Source: CAZEDU01 sp964511185 (lineage in GTDB: Bacteria > Myxococcota > Myxococcia > Myxococcales > Myxococcaceae). Taken from it: a DNA stretch of 37,205 bases. The DNA lies in contig CAZEDU010000042.1 of assembly GCA_964511185.1 (NCBI GenBank), positions 1 through 37,205 on the forward strand, in the 5' to 3' direction. Below, one piece after another: positions 14,642-23,189 of this stretch. How positions within the stretch are numbered: position 1 is the first letter of the stretch; every line of letters begins with the position of its first letter. The notes beneath the pieces were generated by a model. The model saw only the letters and a program-made list of their open reading frames with translations. It was not told the origin of the DNA and made no database searches. The position numbers were made by a program, and so were the translations under genes.

Positions 14642-15722
14642 GGCCGCTGATCACCGGCTGCTGCAGCCGCACGAAGAACATCCACGGGAAAATCTGCCCG
14701 CCGTGGGTGTGGCCGGACAGCTGCAAGTCGACCCGATGCGCGGCTGCCGCCTTCGCGCTGCGCGGCTGATGCGCGAGCAGAATGCGCGGCGCGTCTTCGG
14801 GCGCCCCGGCCAGCGCGATATCCGGACGCGACCGGTGCACCTCTCCGAACTGCCCGCCGTCGTGGTCGGTCACGCCGGCGACGACGAGCTGATCCCCGCC
14901 CTCGGTGAGCACCCGGTGCTCGTTGTGCAGCACGGTCAGCCCCAGCCGTCGCACCTCGGCCTCCCACGACGCGCCGCCCCAGTAGTACTCGTGGTTGCCG
15001 GTCACGTAGTAGACGCCGCGCTTGGCCCGGAGCCCGGCGAGCGGCTCCATCTGGTCGCGCAGGTCGCGCACGAAGCCGTCGACCAGGTCGCCGGTCACCG
15101 CGACGACGTCGGGCTCGAGCGCGTTCACCTGATCCACCATGCGCTGCAGGAACGCGCGCCCGAGCGTCTGGCCAATGTGCACGTCGCTCACCTGCACGAT
15201 GCGCAGGCCCTGAAAACCGGCGCCCAGGTCGCGAATCGGCACGGTGATGCGCTCGACCTTCGCCTTGCCGCGCGCGGTGACGTAGCCCCAGCCCAGCATC
15301 GGCACCGCCACGGCGAGCGCGGTCACCGCCTGCGCCGCGCCGCCGCGCGAGCCCAGCGCCCAGAAGACGAGGTCGGTGCTCGACACGACCACCAGCAGCA
15401 CCGCGAACCCGCCGAGCCACAGGTGCGAAGCCCACTGCACCGCGCGCGCGAAGAAGCCCTGCTTCATCCGCCCGGCCGCGAAGCCGCCAGGAATCGAGAA
15501 GAACAGGAGCGCCACCACCGCCCACGCCGCCCACTTCCATGGCCCGGCCACGCCCGCGTCGCGGATCAACCGCAAGCCCAAGTAGTAGTGAAGCCCCGCC
15601 ACCAGGCCGACGGCGAAGACGAAGAACAACAGCCCGCGAATGAAGAGCAGCAACGGCATCTGCGACAGCGAGACCTCTTCGCCGCTCTCTTCCAACGTTG
15701 TCACGTCTGGTCCGTGGCTCAT
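14526..15722 (-). CDS. membrane-anchored metallophosphoesterase
   Basis: This 398-residue protein has four predicted membrane helices (about 23-44, 62-80, 98-117, 129-146). A calcineurin-type phosphoesterase domain follows with all metal-binding blocks: VSDVHIG (D180, H182), GDLVDG (D212), GNHEYY (N243, H244), LLAHQP and LSGHTHGGQ. It resembles the YkuE/YaeI group, for which UDP-sugar or lipid phosphoester substrates have been suggested; the substrate here is unknown. The phosphoesterase domain probably faces the outside of the cytoplasmic membrane. The 3' end overlaps the convergent DsbA-like gene by 116 bp. It is divergent from the next gene, with 96 bp between starts. Confidence 0.9.
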   Translation of the reverse strand: MSHGPDVTTLEESGEEVSLSQMPLLLFIRGLLFFVFAVGLVAGLHYYLGLRLIRDAGVAGPWKWAAWAVVALLFFSIPGGFAAGRMKQGFFARAVQWASHLWLGGFAVLLVVVSSTDLVFWALGSRGGAAQAVTALAVAVPMLGWGYVTARGKAKVERITVPIRDLGAGFQGLRIVQVSDVHIGQTLGRAFLQRMVDQVNALEPDVVAVTGDLVDGFVRDLRDQMEPLAGLRAKRGVYYVTGNHEYYWGGASWEAEVRRLGLTVLHNEHRVLTEGGDQLVVAGVTDHDGGQFGEVHRSRPDIALAGAPEDAPRILLAHQPRSAKAAAAHRVDLQLSGHTHGGQIFPWMFFVRLQQPVISGLKRVAGVLVYTHRGTGYWGPPFRIGPKPEIAELTLVRT

Positions 15723-15818
15723 GGGAAAGTCGCATCAAACAACAGTGGAATCGGCTGGTGACAGAGGGGTTCGCCCCCTACATCCCCCCTCGAGCGCAGA
15801 TCGGCTAAACAGGCGGCC

Positions 15819-16256
15819 ATGGCATTGAAAGTCACGGGCCGGAAGACTGCTCCGAGCGCCACCTCCCGGCTCAAAGCGATTAACCCCGAGCTTCGCCCGC
15901 TGCACGCCTTCCACCAGGCGCTGCCGTCCCTCGCCCGCGCCCTGCGCAAGCAGTACGACGCCTTGAGCGAGACCCACCTCTTGCCGCACGGCGCGCGCGT
16001 GGTGTTGCGGCATGGCTTGAGCCCCAAAGGCACGCCACTTCTGCTCGCCACCCACGGCGAAGCCAGCGCCTTCATCGACCCCAGCCGAAACGTGTACTAC
16101 CTGGCGGTCGGTGCGGCGGGCCAGCCCGTTGAACCACACGCTGCGCGGGTGGACGCCATTGGCCCCTTCCGGCTGCCGCCCGCCGCGCAGCTCGCCAAGC
16201 GGCGCTACTCCGAGGGCGAGCTGAACGCGCTCGACGGGTACGTCGCGACGCTCTAA
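15819..16256 (+). CDS. hypothetical protein
   Basis: I do not recognise this 145-residue protein. It has a basic N-terminus and no signal peptide. A helical region with HAFHQALPSLARALRKQYDALSE is followed by alternating strands (GARVVLRHGLSPKGTPLLLATHGEA and NVYYLAVGAAG) and a C-terminal motif RRYSEGELNALDGYVATL. The fold looks like a small cytoplasmic alpha/beta protein. The ATG at 15819 lacks a strong ribosome-binding site. Its stop is 9 bp from that of the convergent cytochrome-like lipoprotein. Confidence 0.6.
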   Translation: MALKVTGRKTAPSATSRLKAINPELRPLHAFHQALPSLARALRKQYDALSETHLLPHGARVVLRHGLSPKGTPLLLATHGEASAFIDPSRNVYYLAVGAAGQPVEPHAARVDAIGPFRLPPAAQLAKRRYSEGELNALDGYVATL

Positions 16257-16265
16257 CCATCCGGC

Positions 16266-16838
16266 TCAGGGGAAGGCCGACGGCGCGCTCCAAATCATGT
16301 CGGTGCCGAACTTGTGGCAGTCGGCGCAGCTGTTGTTGAGCGTGCCCTGGAGGTACGTGTCGTCGTAGCTCGGCGCGTACCCTTGGTAGAACACCCAGCC
16401 GCCGTCTTCCTTCGCCAACACCGCGTAGCCGTTGTGCGTGTCGGCGGTGCTGCCGGTGTAGAGCTCCTTCACCGCGACGCTGCCGATGGGGAAGCTCGGC
16501 TGCCCGCCCTTGAGCGCGAGGTAAAGCGGCTTGTTGAGGAAGACGCGCGCGTACTCGTGCGGCGGATTTCCGGCCGATACGTGAATGGACGTCTCCGAGT
16601 CCCACGACTTGTGCACGCCGCATCGGACCAGCTGCGTCAGCCCCGCCTGGCTGGTGTCGAGGCCCGCGTCGGGGTCGCAGACCAGGCCGCCGTCGGCGCC
16701 ACCGTCGCTCGAGCCGCCGTCGGTCGGCGGGTTGCCCGCATCCGTCCCGGCGTCGTCCGTGGACGAAACCGGCCCGCCACAGGCGACGAGCGCGGCGAAC
16801 GCGAGCACAGCGCACGCGGTGAAGAGACGAAGCGTCAC
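16266..16838 (-). CDS. cytochrome P460-like lipoprotein
   Basis: This is a 190-residue lipoprotein with signal sequence VTLRLFTACAVLAFAALVAC and then an Asp/Gly/Ser-rich flexible linker typical of myxobacterial surface lipoproteins. The folded part (from about residue 75) follows the cytochrome P460 plan: ARVFLNKPLYLAL, FPIGSVAVKELY, NGYAVLAKEDGGWVFYQGY and finally CADCHKFGTDMIW. The last of these contains one c-type haem motif (CxxCH). Family members bind haem and can oxidise hydroxylamine or NO-like substrates, but many have unknown roles. The GTG start at 16838 is supported by GGAGG 7 nt upstream and by the clean signal peptide. Confidence 0.8.
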   Translation of the reverse strand: MTLRLFTACAVLAFAALVACGGPVSSTDDAGTDAGNPPTDGGSSDGGADGGLVCDPDAGLDTSQAGLTQLVRCGVHKSWDSETSIHVSAGNPPHEYARVFLNKPLYLALKGGQPSFPIGSVAVKELYTGSTADTHNGYAVLAKEDGGWVFYQGYAPSYDDTYLQGTLNNSCADCHKFGTDMIWSAPSAFP

Positions 16839-16872
16839 GGCGAACCTCCAAGGAAGAGCGGCATCCAGCACA

Positions 16873-17361
16873 TTACAACAGCGTTTCGAGCTGCTGCAGG
16901 TTGCGCGCAGTGAAGAACGGCTGCTGCACGAGCCATCCGAGCGCGCGCTTGGGCACGCACCACAGCTGCAGCATGTCCTCCCACTCGCCGAGCACCGCGG
17001 CCACCTTCACGCCCGCGTCGTCGCGGTACAGGTCGTTCAGGTTGTGGACGAGCGCGGCGCAGTCCTCGAGCTCCCAGCGCTCGACGACGTCTCCCACGCG
17101 CACGTGCAGCTCCATCGGGCGACGGCCCCGCGCGTCTTCGATGCGCAGCTTGCCCGCGGCGCCTCCCAGCGCGTGCGCGAGCGGCCCCACCAGCTCGTCG
17201 GGCTCCAGGTCGAGCGCCACCGACAGCCCGCCCACCAGCGCGCCGGCGTGGCACAGGCGCAAGAGCCCGCCGGGTTGGCGGAGCCACTTGGGCTCCACCG
17301 CGACGTCGGCGCGCCCCAGCCCGCGGCGCACCAGCTCCGTCCAGGGCGCCTCCCGGCTCAT
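16873..17361 (-). CDS. unknown protein coupled to LigD-type polymerase
   Basis: I do not recognise this 162-residue protein. It contains ALVGGLSVALDLEPDELVGPLAHALG, a basic strand KLRIEDARGRRPMELHVRVGDVVERWELEDCAALVHNLNDLYRDD, and an aromatic C-terminus LQLWCVPKRALGWLVQQPFF. There is no signal peptide. Its ATG overlaps the stop of the upstream LigD-type polymerase gene (ATGA, 17358-17361), so the two are translationally coupled and probably act together or are at least made together. It is not a Ku, ligase or phosphoesterase domain by any motif I can see. Confidence 0.7.
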   Translation of the reverse strand: MSREAPWTELVRRGLGRADVAVEPKWLRQPGGLLRLCHAGALVGGLSVALDLEPDELVGPLAHALGGAAGKLRIEDARGRRPMELHVRVGDVVERWELEDCAALVHNLNDLYRDDAGVKVAAVLGEWEDMLQLWCVPKRALGWLVQQPFFTARNLQQLETLL

Positions 17362-18371
17362 GCCGACGGCTTCCTTCTCCGCGACGGCTGCACGCGCGGC
17401 GGCTCGCCGTCCTGCTTCTGATAGTGCGGCGGCCACGGCGCGTCGCCTTGTCCTTCGCTCTCCTGCCGCTGGGACAGCTCGAGCAGCGCGTCGAGCGAGA
17501 ACGACTTCGCGTCGATGCCGGCCCCCGGGTCGCCCATCGACGCGAACCGCGCGGGCACCGTCTTCACGGTGAAGTCTTCCAGGTTGCAGAGGGGGACCTC
17601 GTCCCAACGCAGCGGCGCCGAGACGCGCGCGTCGGCGGTCGGCCGCACCGAGTACACCGACGCGATGGTGCGGTCCTTCGCGTTCTGGTTGTAGTCGAGG
17701 AAGACGCCGTGCCGCTCTTCCTTCCACCACTTGCTGGTGGCGAGCGCGCTCGCGCGCCGCTCCACCTCACGCGCCAGCGCGAGCGCCGCGCGGCGGACCT
17801 CGGCGAAGCCCCAGCGCCGCTCGATGCGCACGTAGATGTGCATGCCGCGCGAGCCGCTGGTCTTCGGAAAGCCCTCGAGCTGGTAGTCCGCGAGCGCCTC
17901 GCGCACCACGCGCGCGACCTCGCGCACCTGCGAGAAAGGGACGCCGGGCGTCGGGTCCAGATCGATCCGCAGCTCGTCGGGGTGCTCCAAGTCGTCGGCG
18001 CGGACCGGATGCGGGTTCAAGTCGATGCAGCCCAGGTTGACCACCCAGGCCAGGCCCGCCGCGTCCTCGACCACCACCTCGTCGGCCGTGCGGCCGGACG
18101 GGAACGACAGCGCCACTGTGCGCAGCCAGTCCGGGCGTGGCGTCGGCGCGCGCTTCTGAAAGAAGAACTCGCTGTCATAGCCGTTGGGGAAGCGCTTGAG
18201 CGCCATCGGACGGTGGCGCACGCCGAGGAGCGCGCCGTCGGCGACCGCCAGGTAGTACTGCACCAGGTCGAGCTTGGTGATGCCCAGCGGCGCGAAGAAG
18301 GGCTTGCTCGGGTTGCTGATCCGAACCTCTTTGCCCGCGACCTCGAGGGTGATGGCTTCGGCCTTCGCCAT
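17358..18371 (-). CDS. stand-alone LigD-type primase-polymerase domain protein
   Basis: This 337-residue protein matches the polymerase (LigD_Pol, AEP superfamily) domain of bacterial DNA ligase D, which fills gaps and adds ribonucleotides in non-homologous end joining. Seen motifs: KRFPNGYDSEFFFQKRAP (residues 59-76), NLGCIDLNPHP, ELRIDLDPTPG with the two catalytic aspartates (137-139), KTSGSRGMHIYVRI (170-183) and HGVFLDYNQN with the third acidic residue. The ligase and phosphoesterase domains of full LigD are absent, and no Ku gene is in the window. The C-terminal 35 residues are a basic tail. The ATG at 18371 has AAGGTG about 8 nt upstream. It is divergent from rlmN. Confidence 0.88.
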   Translation of the reverse strand: MAKAEAITLEVAGKEVRISNPSKPFFAPLGITKLDLVQYYLAVADGALLGVRHRPMALKRFPNGYDSEFFFQKRAPTPRPDWLRTVALSFPSGRTADEVVVEDAAGLAWVVNLGCIDLNPHPVRADDLEHPDELRIDLDPTPGVPFSQVREVARVVREALADYQLEGFPKTSGSRGMHIYVRIERRWGFAEVRRAALALAREVERRASALATSKWWKEERHGVFLDYNQNAKDRTIASVYSVRPTADARVSAPLRWDEVPLCNLEDFTVKTVPARFASMGDPGAGIDAKSFSLDALLELSQRQESEGQGDAPWPPHYQKQDGEPPRVQPSRRRKPSA

Positions 18372-18477
18372 GGGTGGAGGCACCTTGCCACCAAGCGGGG
18401 CCTGGCTCCAGCGCGTGACACCGCGGCGGGCCTCGCGAATGGCGCGGCGCCGGCCGTCCGTTCTACAAGCACCCGCC

Positions 18478-19512
18478 GTGGTGGAAGGCACCCACAAGAC
18501 GCCGCGCTGGCTGACGGGCTTGCGCGCGACCGAGCTGACCGCGCTGCTCGGCAGCCGTGCGCGCGCGATGGAGGCGCTCCGCTGGCTGTACGCCGTGCCG
18601 CCGCGCCCGGCGCCGCCCCACGTCCACGCCGAGCGCTGGGAGCGCCTGCTCGCCGAGCACCCGCTGCCGGCGGTCGACGTCGTGGAGCGCGCGCTGGCCC
18701 CGGACGGCACCACCAAGCTGCTCTTCGCCTTCGAGCGGGCGCGCGTCGAGGCGGTGTTGATTCCGTTCGAGGATCGGACGACGCTCTGCCTGTCGAGCCA
18801 GGCCGGTTGCACGCGCCACTGCCGCTTCTGCGCCACCGCCACCTTGGGCTTCGGCCGAAACCTGACCGCCGGAGAAATCGTGGCGCAGTACCTGTTCGCC
18901 GCGCGCGAGGCGACGCCCCACGCGCCGGTGCGCAACGTGGTGTTCATGGGCATGGGCGAGCCGATGGACAACCTGCCCGAGGTGCTGCGCGCCGTCGAAG
19001 TGCTGACGCAGTCCCCCGCGCCGCAGCTCAAGGCGGAGCGCGTCACCGTCAGCACCTCCGGCATCCTGCCGGGCATGCTGCGCTTCCTGCGCGAGAGCAA
19101 GGCGAGCCTCGCGCTGTCGCTCAACGCGACGACCGACGCGCAGCGCGACGTGCTGATGCCGCAGAACAAGCAGTGGCCCATCGCGGCGCTGCTCGACGCC
19201 TTGCGCGAAGACAACCGCGCCCACCCCAAGCGCGTTCACTTCATGGAGTACGTGATGCTCGACGGCGTGAACGACAGCGACGACGACGCGCGGCGCTTGG
19301 GCCCGCTGCTCGAGGGCATCAACGCGCGCGTCAACTTGATTCCGCACAACGTCTTCGAGGGGAACGACTACCGGCCCTCGCCGCTGGAGCGGGTCCACGC
19401 GTTTCAGCGCATCGTGGCGAGCCAAGGCCTTCGCTGTCTGATTCGGCTGCCGCGCGGCGCCGAGGTGAGCGCCGCGTGCGGACAGCTCGCCCGGCGTTCG
19501 AGCAGCGCTTAG
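18478..19512 (+). CDS. rlmN: RlmN-type 23S rRNA adenine C2-methyltransferase
   Basis: RlmN methylates A2503 of 23S rRNA (and A37 of some tRNAs) by radical-SAM chemistry. The protein of about 344 residues has the iron-sulfur cysteines C111, C115 and C118 in GCTRHCRFC. The first mechanistic cysteine (C104 in TTLCLSSQ) and the second (C334 in SAACGQL near the C-terminus) are both retained, with VVFMGMGEPMDN between. All of this identifies RlmN/Cfr, and the genomic setting suggests the housekeeping RlmN. The start is uncertain: GTG at 18478 or 18481, or ATG at 18439, none with a clear ribosome-binding site. The stop overlaps that of the convergent boxB gene by 3 bp. Confidence 0.9.
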   Translation: MVEGTHKTPRWLTGLRATELTALLGSRARAMEALRWLYAVPPRPAPPHVHAERWERLLAEHPLPAVDVVERALAPDGTTKLLFAFERARVEAVLIPFEDRTTLCLSSQAGCTRHCRFCATATLGFGRNLTAGEIVAQYLFAAREATPHAPVRNVVFMGMGEPMDNLPEVLRAVEVLTQSPAPQLKAERVTVSTSGILPGMLRFLRESKASLALSLNATTDAQRDVLMPQNKQWPIAALLDALREDNRAHPKRVHFMEYVMLDGVNDSDDDARRLGPLLEGINARVNLIPHNVFEGNDYRPSPLERVHAFQRIVASQGLRCLIRLPRGAEVSAACGQLARRSSSA

Positions 19513-20933
19513 TCGAAGCGCACGTACTCGAACGACACGGGCTTTTGATGGATGCCGCGCGCGGGCGGCGCAATCCAGTTCGCGTAGACGCCCGGCTGCG
19601 CGACGCGGCCCATGAGCGAGGCGACGTAGGCCCGGTCCTCTTCGGTCGGCAGCCACTGGCTGGCCTGTCGATGCCAATCGTCTTCGCTCATCAAGCGCCC
19701 CTCGGGCGTGACGTGCAAGCTCGAGTACGCGCCGATGCGGCGGTGAAACGCCTTGTGCGGCAGCGTGAGCCGCTCCTCGAGCCCGGCCTTGGCGAGCACG
19801 CGGTTCAGCCGGTCGATGCCAGCCTGCACGTCGGCGATGTAGTCGTCGCGCAGCCGCTCGTTGAGCGTGTCCAGCGCGGACTCCAGCCGCTCGACGAACT
19901 GCCCATCTTCGACCGACAACATCGGGTAGGCGGCGTTGATCAGCACGTGGTCGTCGTCGAGCTTCTCTTCCTCGAAGCGTCCCTTGAGCCCCATCGAATA
20001 GAACGACGCCGCGTTGGTCGAGAGCTCCGAGCCGTAGAGGTCGAGCGTCACGCTGAAGTGGAAGTTGAGGTAGCGCTGAAACGTCGCCAAGTCGATGACG
20101 CCGAGGCGGCGAACGTCGGCCGGTGCGCGCACGCCCTCGCGGACCATGACCTCCGCGGTGCGCTGCAGGACGCGCGACAGCCCGCTCTCGCCCACGAACA
20201 TGTGGTGTGCTTCCTCGGTGAGCATGAAGCGGCACGACCGCGCGAGCGGGTCGAACCCCGACTCCGCCAGCGCGGCGAGTTGGTACTTGCCGTCGCGGTC
20301 GGTGAGGAAGGTGAAGAAGTAGAAGGCGAGCCAGTCGGGTGTCTTCTCGTTGAACGCGCCCAGGATGCGCGGCTTGTCCGAGTCCCCTGAACGCCGCGCG
20401 AGCAGCTCCTCGGCCTCTTCACGGCCGTCGCGCCCGAAGTACGCGTGGAGCAGGTAGACCATCGCCCACAGGTGCCGGCCCTCTTCGACGTTCACCTGGT
20501 AGAGGTTGCGAAGGTCGTAGAGGGAAGGCGCGGTGCTGCCCAAGTGCCGCTGCTGCTCGACGCTCGCCGGCTCGGTGTCGCCTTGGGTGACGATGATGCG
20601 GCGCAAGGGGTGGCGCAGCTCTCCGGGCACCTGGCTCCACACCGGCTTGCCCTTGTCGACGCCGAAGCCGATGGTGCGGTCAGCGACCGGCGGCGCGAGA
20701 AAGATGCCCCAGCGGTACTCGGGCATCTTCACGTAGCCGAAGCGCGCCCAGCCGCTCGGGTCCACGCTGACGGCGGTGCGCAGGTAGACGTCGAGCGACT
20801 CGCTGTTCTCCGGCCCCATCTGCCGCCACCAGTCGATGTAGTGCGGCTGCCAATGCTCCAGCGCGCGCTGCAGCGTCTTGTTCTCCGTCAGGTCAACGTT
20901 GTTCGGAATCCTCGAGCCGTAGTCGATGGACAC
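19509..20933 (-). CDS. boxB: benzoyl-CoA 2,3-epoxidase subunit B (BoxB)
   Basis: BoxB is the diiron oxygenase that, with reductase BoxA, epoxidises benzoyl-CoA in the aerobic hybrid pathway. The 474-residue protein matches BoxB along its whole length, with blocks RIPNNVDLTENKTLQRALE, TAVSVDP, FGYVKM..YRWGIFLAP, TQGDTEPASVEQQRHLG and NLYQVNVEEGRHLWAMVYLLHA. EKTPDWLAF, FMLTEEAHHMFVGESG and an NFEYVRFN-like end FEYVRFD also match. Presumed iron ligands are retained: E121, E151, H154, D212, E241 and H244. The GTG start at 20933 has GGAGGAG 7 nt upstream and gives the family length. No boxA, boxC or benzoate-CoA ligase gene is in the window. Confidence 0.92.
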   Translation of the reverse strand: MSIDYGSRIPNNVDLTENKTLQRALEHWQPHYIDWWRQMGPENSESLDVYLRTAVSVDPSGWARFGYVKMPEYRWGIFLAPPVADRTIGFGVDKGKPVWSQVPGELRHPLRRIIVTQGDTEPASVEQQRHLGSTAPSLYDLRNLYQVNVEEGRHLWAMVYLLHAYFGRDGREEAEELLARRSGDSDKPRILGAFNEKTPDWLAFYFFTFLTDRDGKYQLAALAESGFDPLARSCRFMLTEEAHHMFVGESGLSRVLQRTAEVMVREGVRAPADVRRLGVIDLATFQRYLNFHFSVTLDLYGSELSTNAASFYSMGLKGRFEEEKLDDDHVLINAAYPMLSVEDGQFVERLESALDTLNERLRDDYIADVQAGIDRLNRVLAKAGLEERLTLPHKAFHRRIGAYSSLHVTPEGRLMSEDDWHRQASQWLPTEEDRAYVASLMGRVAQPGVYANWIAPPARGIHQKPVSFEYVRFD

Positions 20934-21083
20934 GCGTCTTCTCCTCCAAAGGGCAACAGGGAGGAGCAAGCAAAGAGCGTGCAGCGGTGAAGCCCGCGGG
21001 GTTGCGGGAGCGAGGGCCTGCGAAATTTGCGGAAGGGCTTCTGGAGGAGCGGCGCGGGCGAGATTTCTGCGTGCGCGGCCGTC

Positions 21084-22193
<1,110 letters not shown>

Positions 22194-22202
22194 GGCGTCG
22201 CC

Positions 22203-22748
22203 TTAGCCCTGCGCGGCGGCGCGAACCGGCGCGGCGGCCGAGCCGGGCAGCTGCTCGATGAACTGCTCGGCGAGCTTGCGGTGCTTGGTGTCGTCGAGCT
22301 TCTCGCTGATCAGCTTCTCGGCGATCTGAATCGCGAGGTTGACCGCCTCGCCTTTAATCTCGTTGACCGCCTTGATGCGCGCGTCCTCGATGCTGCGGGT
22401 CGCCTCGGCCTTGAGCGCCTCGGCTTCCTTGCGGCTCTTGGCCATCAGCTCTTCGCGGAAGCGGTCCATCTCGGCGCGGTTCTTGTTCATCTCCTCCGCG
22501 GCCTTCTGGCGCGCCTCGGCGACGGCCTGCTTCTGCTCGTTCAGGAGCCGCTCGGCCTCGGCGCGCTCGCGCTTGGCGGACTCGATGGCGTTCTCAATCT
22601 GCTTCTCGCGCTCGCGCACGACGCTCAGAATCGGGCCCCAGGCGAACCTGCGCAGCACGAAGGCCACGATGAGGAAGGTGACGATGGTCCAGAAGATGAG
22701 ACCGGTCCGAACCTCGGTGATGCTGGACGCCAGCAGAAGGACGCTCAT
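22203..22748 (-). CDS. atpF: ATP synthase F0 subunit b
   Basis: Subunit b is the peripheral stalk of the F0F1 ATP synthase. This 181-residue protein has one N-terminal membrane helix (residues 17-36, TGLIFWTIVTFLIVAFVLRRF). A long, highly charged coiled coil follows (about 45-155, rich in E, K, A and R) and then a short Ala/Pro tail. No delta-domain fusion is present. It is preceded in the operon by atpE, across a 99-bp spacer that contains a REP-like stem-loop. It is followed by ychF after 9 bp. The F1 genes atpH, A, G, D and C do not follow, so they must lie elsewhere. Confidence 0.93.
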   Translation of the reverse strand: MSVLLLASSITEVRTGLIFWTIVTFLIVAFVLRRFAWGPILSVVREREKQIENAIESAKRERAEAERLLNEQKQAVAEARQKAAEEMNKNRAEMDRFREELMAKSRKEAEALKAEATRSIEDARIKAVNEIKGEAVNLAIQIAEKLISEKLDDTKHRKLAEQFIEQLPGSAAAPVRAAAQG

Positions 22749-22795
22749 GACTCTCTCGATTACTTCAAGCGGGAATACAGTGACAACAGCGAACC

Positions 22796-22824
22796 GGGGA
22801 CAGTCCCCGTTGGGGACGGTCCCC
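22796..22824. repeat. REP-like double palindrome between atpE and atpF
   Basis: GGGGACAGTCCCC, a GTT spacer, then GGGGACGGTCCCC: two palindromic halves that can each form a hairpin or pair with each other. A near-identical 29-nt element lies at 34469-34497, next to lgt. The sequence class resembles the GGGGACAGTCCCC repeats scattered in several bacterial genomes. It lies in the only long spacer downstream of atpE. Confidence 0.7.
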
Positions 22825-22847
22825 TGTCGTTACATCCGTCCGCCCGG

Positions 22848-23075
22848 TTACTTGCTCGCCAACAGAATACAAACGACGAGGGCGAACAGCGTGGCGCCTT
22901 CGATGAGCGCCGCGGCGATGATCATCGTGGTGCGGATGTCGCCGCCCGCAGCCGGCTGACGCGCGGTGCCGTCCATCGCGGCGGCGGCCAGACGGCCGAT
23001 GCCGAACGCAGCGCCAATGATCGAAAGGCCAGCGCCGAAGCCAGCCGCCAAGTACGCCAGAGCAATGTTTTCCAT
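22848..23075 (-). CDS. atpE: ATP synthase F0 subunit c
   Basis: Subunit c forms the rotor ring. The 75-residue hairpin has two membrane helices. The first is glycine-rich (YLAAGFGAGLSIIGAAFGIGRLA), followed by the polar loop DGTARQPAAGGDIR and a second helix with the ion-binding E59 in AALIEGATLF. The residue after the glutamate is Gly rather than Ser/Thr, which argues for proton rather than sodium coupling. I chose the ATG at 23075 (GAAGGAAG about 8 nt upstream) because it gives the family's usual N-terminus. An ATG at 23135 would add 20 hydrophilic residues, has GGAGG 8 nt upstream, and cannot be excluded. Confidence 0.93.
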   Translation of the reverse strand: MENIALAYLAAGFGAGLSIIGAAFGIGRLAAAAMDGTARQPAAGGDIRTTMIIAAALIEGATLFALVVCILLASK

Positions 23076-23146
23076 GTTCGTGACTTCCTTCGTTTCGGGG
23101 ACCCACTTCTCGGGGGGGTCTATCGAACTGCCCATCGGGACAACCT

Positions 23147-23172
23147 CCGGCGGCCACTCGCTGCACCGCCGG
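23147..23172 (-). promoter_or_regulatory. stem-loop before atpE
   Basis: CCGGCGG (23147-23153) and CCGCCGG (23166-23172) form a perfect 7-bp stem with a 12-nt loop between the atpB stop and atpE. On the mRNA, the 3' arm overlaps the GGAGG that serves the upstream candidate atpE start, so folding would hide it and favour the start at 23075. Confidence 0.5.
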
Positions 23173-23189
23173 GTCTCTTTGCACTTCCC

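Noticed and set aside
17424..20390. Very long open frame on the plus strand antisense to the LigD-type polymerase gene and boxB
   Set aside because: Arg/Ala/His-rich translation with no domain, running opposite recognised genes on one side and out of frame with rlmN. A product of high GC at third codon positions.
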